Of a stretch of DNA of 7,868 nt, positions 6,267 through 7,868 are shown piece by piece. Each line of letters starts with the position of its first letter. Position 1 is the stretch's first letter. Below the pieces are notes generated by a model. That model searched no databases. It was given only the letters and a program-made list of their open reading frames with translations, and was not told the origin of the DNA. This DNA is from Candidatus Thorarchaeota archaeon (GTDB taxonomy: Archaea; Asgardarchaeota; Thorarchaeia; Thorarchaeales; Thorarchaeaceae), in contig SDOA01000159.1 of NCBI GenBank assembly GCA_004524595.1, positions 1 to 7,868 of the forward strand, given 5' to 3'. Position numbers and translations under genes: made by a program.

Positions 6267-7283
6267 ATGCGGGTAAGAAGTAACATGACTTTGGATAATG
6301 GCAGTCCTCTGAAAAGAGGTGGAAAAGTAAACTGGCGAGAATTCCTTGGTTCGACAACTTTTATTGAAGCAAAGAATCTCGCACCAGTTGTCGGTTGTGA
6401 AAAACTCTTTTTAAAATTCGAGGGAGGGAATCCTACAGGTACTCAAAAGGATAGGATATCGCTAGCGATTGTTGATGCAGCAAGAAGTCAAGGAGCAAAA
6501 GCGGTAGCCGCTGCATCATGTGGCAACTTCGGAGCATCATTAGCATGGGCAGCAAGGTTGGTGGAGATACCAGCCCATATTTATATTCCAGAAGGGTATC
6601 ATGTACCAAAAGATCGTATGAAACGTATCAGGGATGCAGGTGCTGAACTCCACTATCATCAAGGGCAGTATGAGGATGCTGTAGAATTTGCTTCCCAAGA
6701 GGCTCAAGAGAACGGATGGTTTGACGCAAATCCTGGTACCCTTGGAGTGAGAGAGATATCTTTAGACGCCTATGGAGAGATTGCCAATGAGATCTATCGC
6801 GACATCAGACGAGCGCCAAATTATGTGTTTTGCCCTGTAGGTAATGGAACAACATTAGCTGGTATATATCTTGGATTCAAGAAACTCCATGATACTGGAA
6901 AGATACAGACAATACCACGGATGGTTGCAACAAGTACGAGACGTGGCAATCCTATAGTAAAGTCATTTAAAATGGGTAGTAGAATCATCAAAGACTTAGG
7001 ACGGCAGGAGATAAAGGAAACAAAGTTCAATGAACCACTTACTAACTGGCACGCGTATGATGGTCAAGACGCTCTCGACGCCATCTATGAATCAAAGGGA
7101 TTTGCGGACTATGCTTCAGAGGCAAAAATGTGGGAATTTTCCAAGCGGTTGCGCCAAGAAGAAGGACTCTATGTGTTGCCAGCTGCAGCAAGTACTCTTG
7201 CAGTTATGTCGGATCTCGCTGATAGCAAAGTCACAGTGAAGGGCAGTTTTACAGCAATTCTAACTGGACGTGATTTTGAATAG
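6267..7283 (+). CDS. Threonine synthase-like PLP-dependent enzyme (fold type II), copy B
   Basis: At 338 residues it aligns with copy A end to end without gaps. By hand I count 79 differences, so about 77% identity. All cofactor features are kept: K61 in NPTGTQKDR, VGNGTT at 191-196 and the EEGLYVLPA end. The atypical GSTTF at 28-32 is also the same. Residue 85, inside the loop that normally reads SSGN in this superfamily, is Cys here and Phe in copy A, so the pockets may differ. Other changes cluster at about 111-118, 129-157 and 239-256, while 51-60, 181-200 and 261-338 are almost unchanged. The start is ATG 6267, preceded by AGAGG only two bases away. It ends 12 bases before the stop of the convergent acetyltransferase gene. 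It could share the reaction of copy A or have moved to a related substrate; sequence alone does not decide. Confidence 0.85.
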   Translation: MRVRSNMTLDNGSPLKRGGKVNWREFLGSTTFIEAKNLAPVVGCEKLFLKFEGGNPTGTQKDRISLAIVDAARSQGAKAVAAASCGNFGASLAWAARLVEIPAHIYIPEGYHVPKDRMKRIRDAGAELHYHQGQYEDAVEFASQEAQENGWFDANPGTLGVREISLDAYGEIANEIYRDIRRAPNYVFCPVGNGTTLAGIYLGFKKLHDTGKIQTIPRMVATSTRRGNPIVKSFKMGSRIIKDLGRQEIKETKFNEPLTNWHAYDGQDALDAIYESKGFADYASEAKMWEFSKRLRQEEGLYVLPAAASTLAVMSDLADSKVTVKGSFTAILTGRDFE

Positions 7284-7295
7284 AGTAGTGTGAGT

Positions 7296-7823
7296 CTATA
7301 ATTCGAGCTGCATGGTGATATTTCCCGTTTCGTCATCAGAATGAGCGATTCGAAATCCAAGTTGCTGGTAGAAATATGAGAGGCGAATACCAGCTTCATT
7401 TTCTTCTTCGGTATCCAATTGAATTGTTCTATACCCCATCTTTTTAGCCCAAGTGAATAATACTTTCAATAGGATCGTACCAATACCACGACCCTTCTGT
7501 CTTACCGCAATAGTATCAAGATAGAATATATCCTCTGTGGTATCCTCGAGTCTATAACCCAGCACTAAGCCTTCAGGACTTTCATCTTTGAGGATGAACA
7601 TCATTAGAACTTCTTCCTTTTGGAGGCGTTCTTCGATTTCTTCCTGACTATACGTCAAGACTGGTCTAAATGAATCTTGTTCAATGTCTTTGTACCATGT
7701 GAGATGTTGTTGTGTCCAAGTTTGGGGAAAGAAGACCACAATCCCCTCTCCTAGAATTGGTGTCAATTCTGCTTCAATCCGTTTCCAGAGGGGATCATTT
7801 CTTGCTCGATTCAATGTCATCAC
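7296..7823 (-). CDS. GNAT-family N-acetyltransferase
   Basis: This is a soluble protein of 175 residues. The C-terminal half is a GNAT domain: strand IFYLDTIAV (99-107), then the acetyl-CoA pyrophosphate loop RQKGRGIG (108-115, matching R/QxxGxG/A), a helix to about 128, strand YRTIQLDT (131-138), and SYFYQQLGF (149-157) with a tyrosine in the usual general-acid region. GNAT enzymes move an acetyl group from acetyl-CoA to an amine. The acceptor (small molecule, peptide or protein N terminus or lysine) cannot be read from this sequence. The N-terminal 70 residues (charged, with TWTQQHLTWYKDIEQD) are not a domain I recognise and probably shape the acceptor site. The start is GTG 7823 or ATG 7820, directly adjacent codons; AGGTG overlaps them, so the message may be nearly leaderless. 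It converges on copy B with 12 bases between stops. Confidence 0.85.
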   Translation of the reverse strand: MMTLNRARNDPLWKRIEAELTPILGEGIVVFFPQTWTQQHLTWYKDIEQDSFRPVLTYSQEEIEERLQKEEVLMMFILKDESPEGLVLGYRLEDTTEDIFYLDTIAVRQKGRGIGTILLKVLFTWAKKMGYRTIQLDTEEENEAGIRLSYFYQQLGFRIAHSDDETGNITMQLEL

Positions 7824-7849
7824 CTAGATGAATGACGATTAGAATTTCT

Positions 7850-7858
7850 TATGTTTTA
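7850..7858 (-). promoter_or_regulatory. Possible TATA box of the acetyltransferase gene
   Basis: The minus strand reads CTTAAAACA here, about 26-30 bases before the GTG/ATG start. Transcription would begin at or just before the start codon, fitting a leaderless message. The support is spacing and AT content only. Confidence 0.35.
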
Positions 7859-7868
7859 AGACCATATC

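Noticed and set aside
1237..7283. Composite transposon formed by the two flanking repeats
   Set aside because: The repeats are complete enzyme genes. There is no transposase, no terminal inverted repeats and no target-site duplication that I can see.

Overview
The window looks like chromosomal DNA from an archaeon, most likely an Asgard archaeon of the Thorarchaeota or Lokiarchaeota kind. This placement is an inference from style, not from a marker gene. The supporting signs are TATA-like boxes (variants of TACTTAAA / TTTAAGTA) about 35-40 bases before several start codons, TTG and GTG starts, and a secreted protein with a Thr-rich stalk, a C-terminal membrane anchor and Ig-like repeats of a type I associate with Asgard surface proteins. 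Base composition is moderately AT-rich. There is no rRNA, tRNA, transposase, integrase or CRISPR array.

Layout from left to right. Positions 1-186 (minus) hold the start of a small DUF2283-like gene that runs off the left edge and is interrupted by an in-frame TAA at codon 14. Positions 257-1102 (minus) encode a CPBP-family membrane protease. A 134-base divergent promoter region follows. Positions 1237-2253 (plus) encode a fold-type II PLP enzyme resembling threonine synthase (copy A), followed after 51 bases by a YhhN/TMEM86-type membrane protein at 2305-3009. That gene converges on a large surface protein at 3064-4746 (minus), with G/C-rich alternative hairpins and an A/T tract between the two stops. 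The surface protein diverges from a ten-repeat TPR protein at 4910-6181 (plus). Next comes a second copy of the PLP enzyme (copy B, 6267-7283, plus), about 77% identical to copy A by hand alignment without gaps. Copy B converges, with 12 bases between stops, on a GNAT acetyltransferase at 7296-7823 (minus).

The organising feature is the pair of PLP-enzyme paralogues. They lie in the same orientation about 5 kb apart and carry the same 19-base upstream sequence at exactly the same distance from the start codon. They enclose three unrelated genes: a membrane lipid-enzyme homologue, a surface protein and a TPR protein. I see no clear multi-gene system. The genes are mostly single transcription units, and the only likely operons are copy A with the YhhN gene and perhaps the CPBP gene with the DUF2283 gene. 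The points most worth following are the paralogue pair with its shared promoter element and atypical active-site motifs, the broken DUF2283 gene, and a vinyl-ether-lipid hydrolase homologue in an archaeon.
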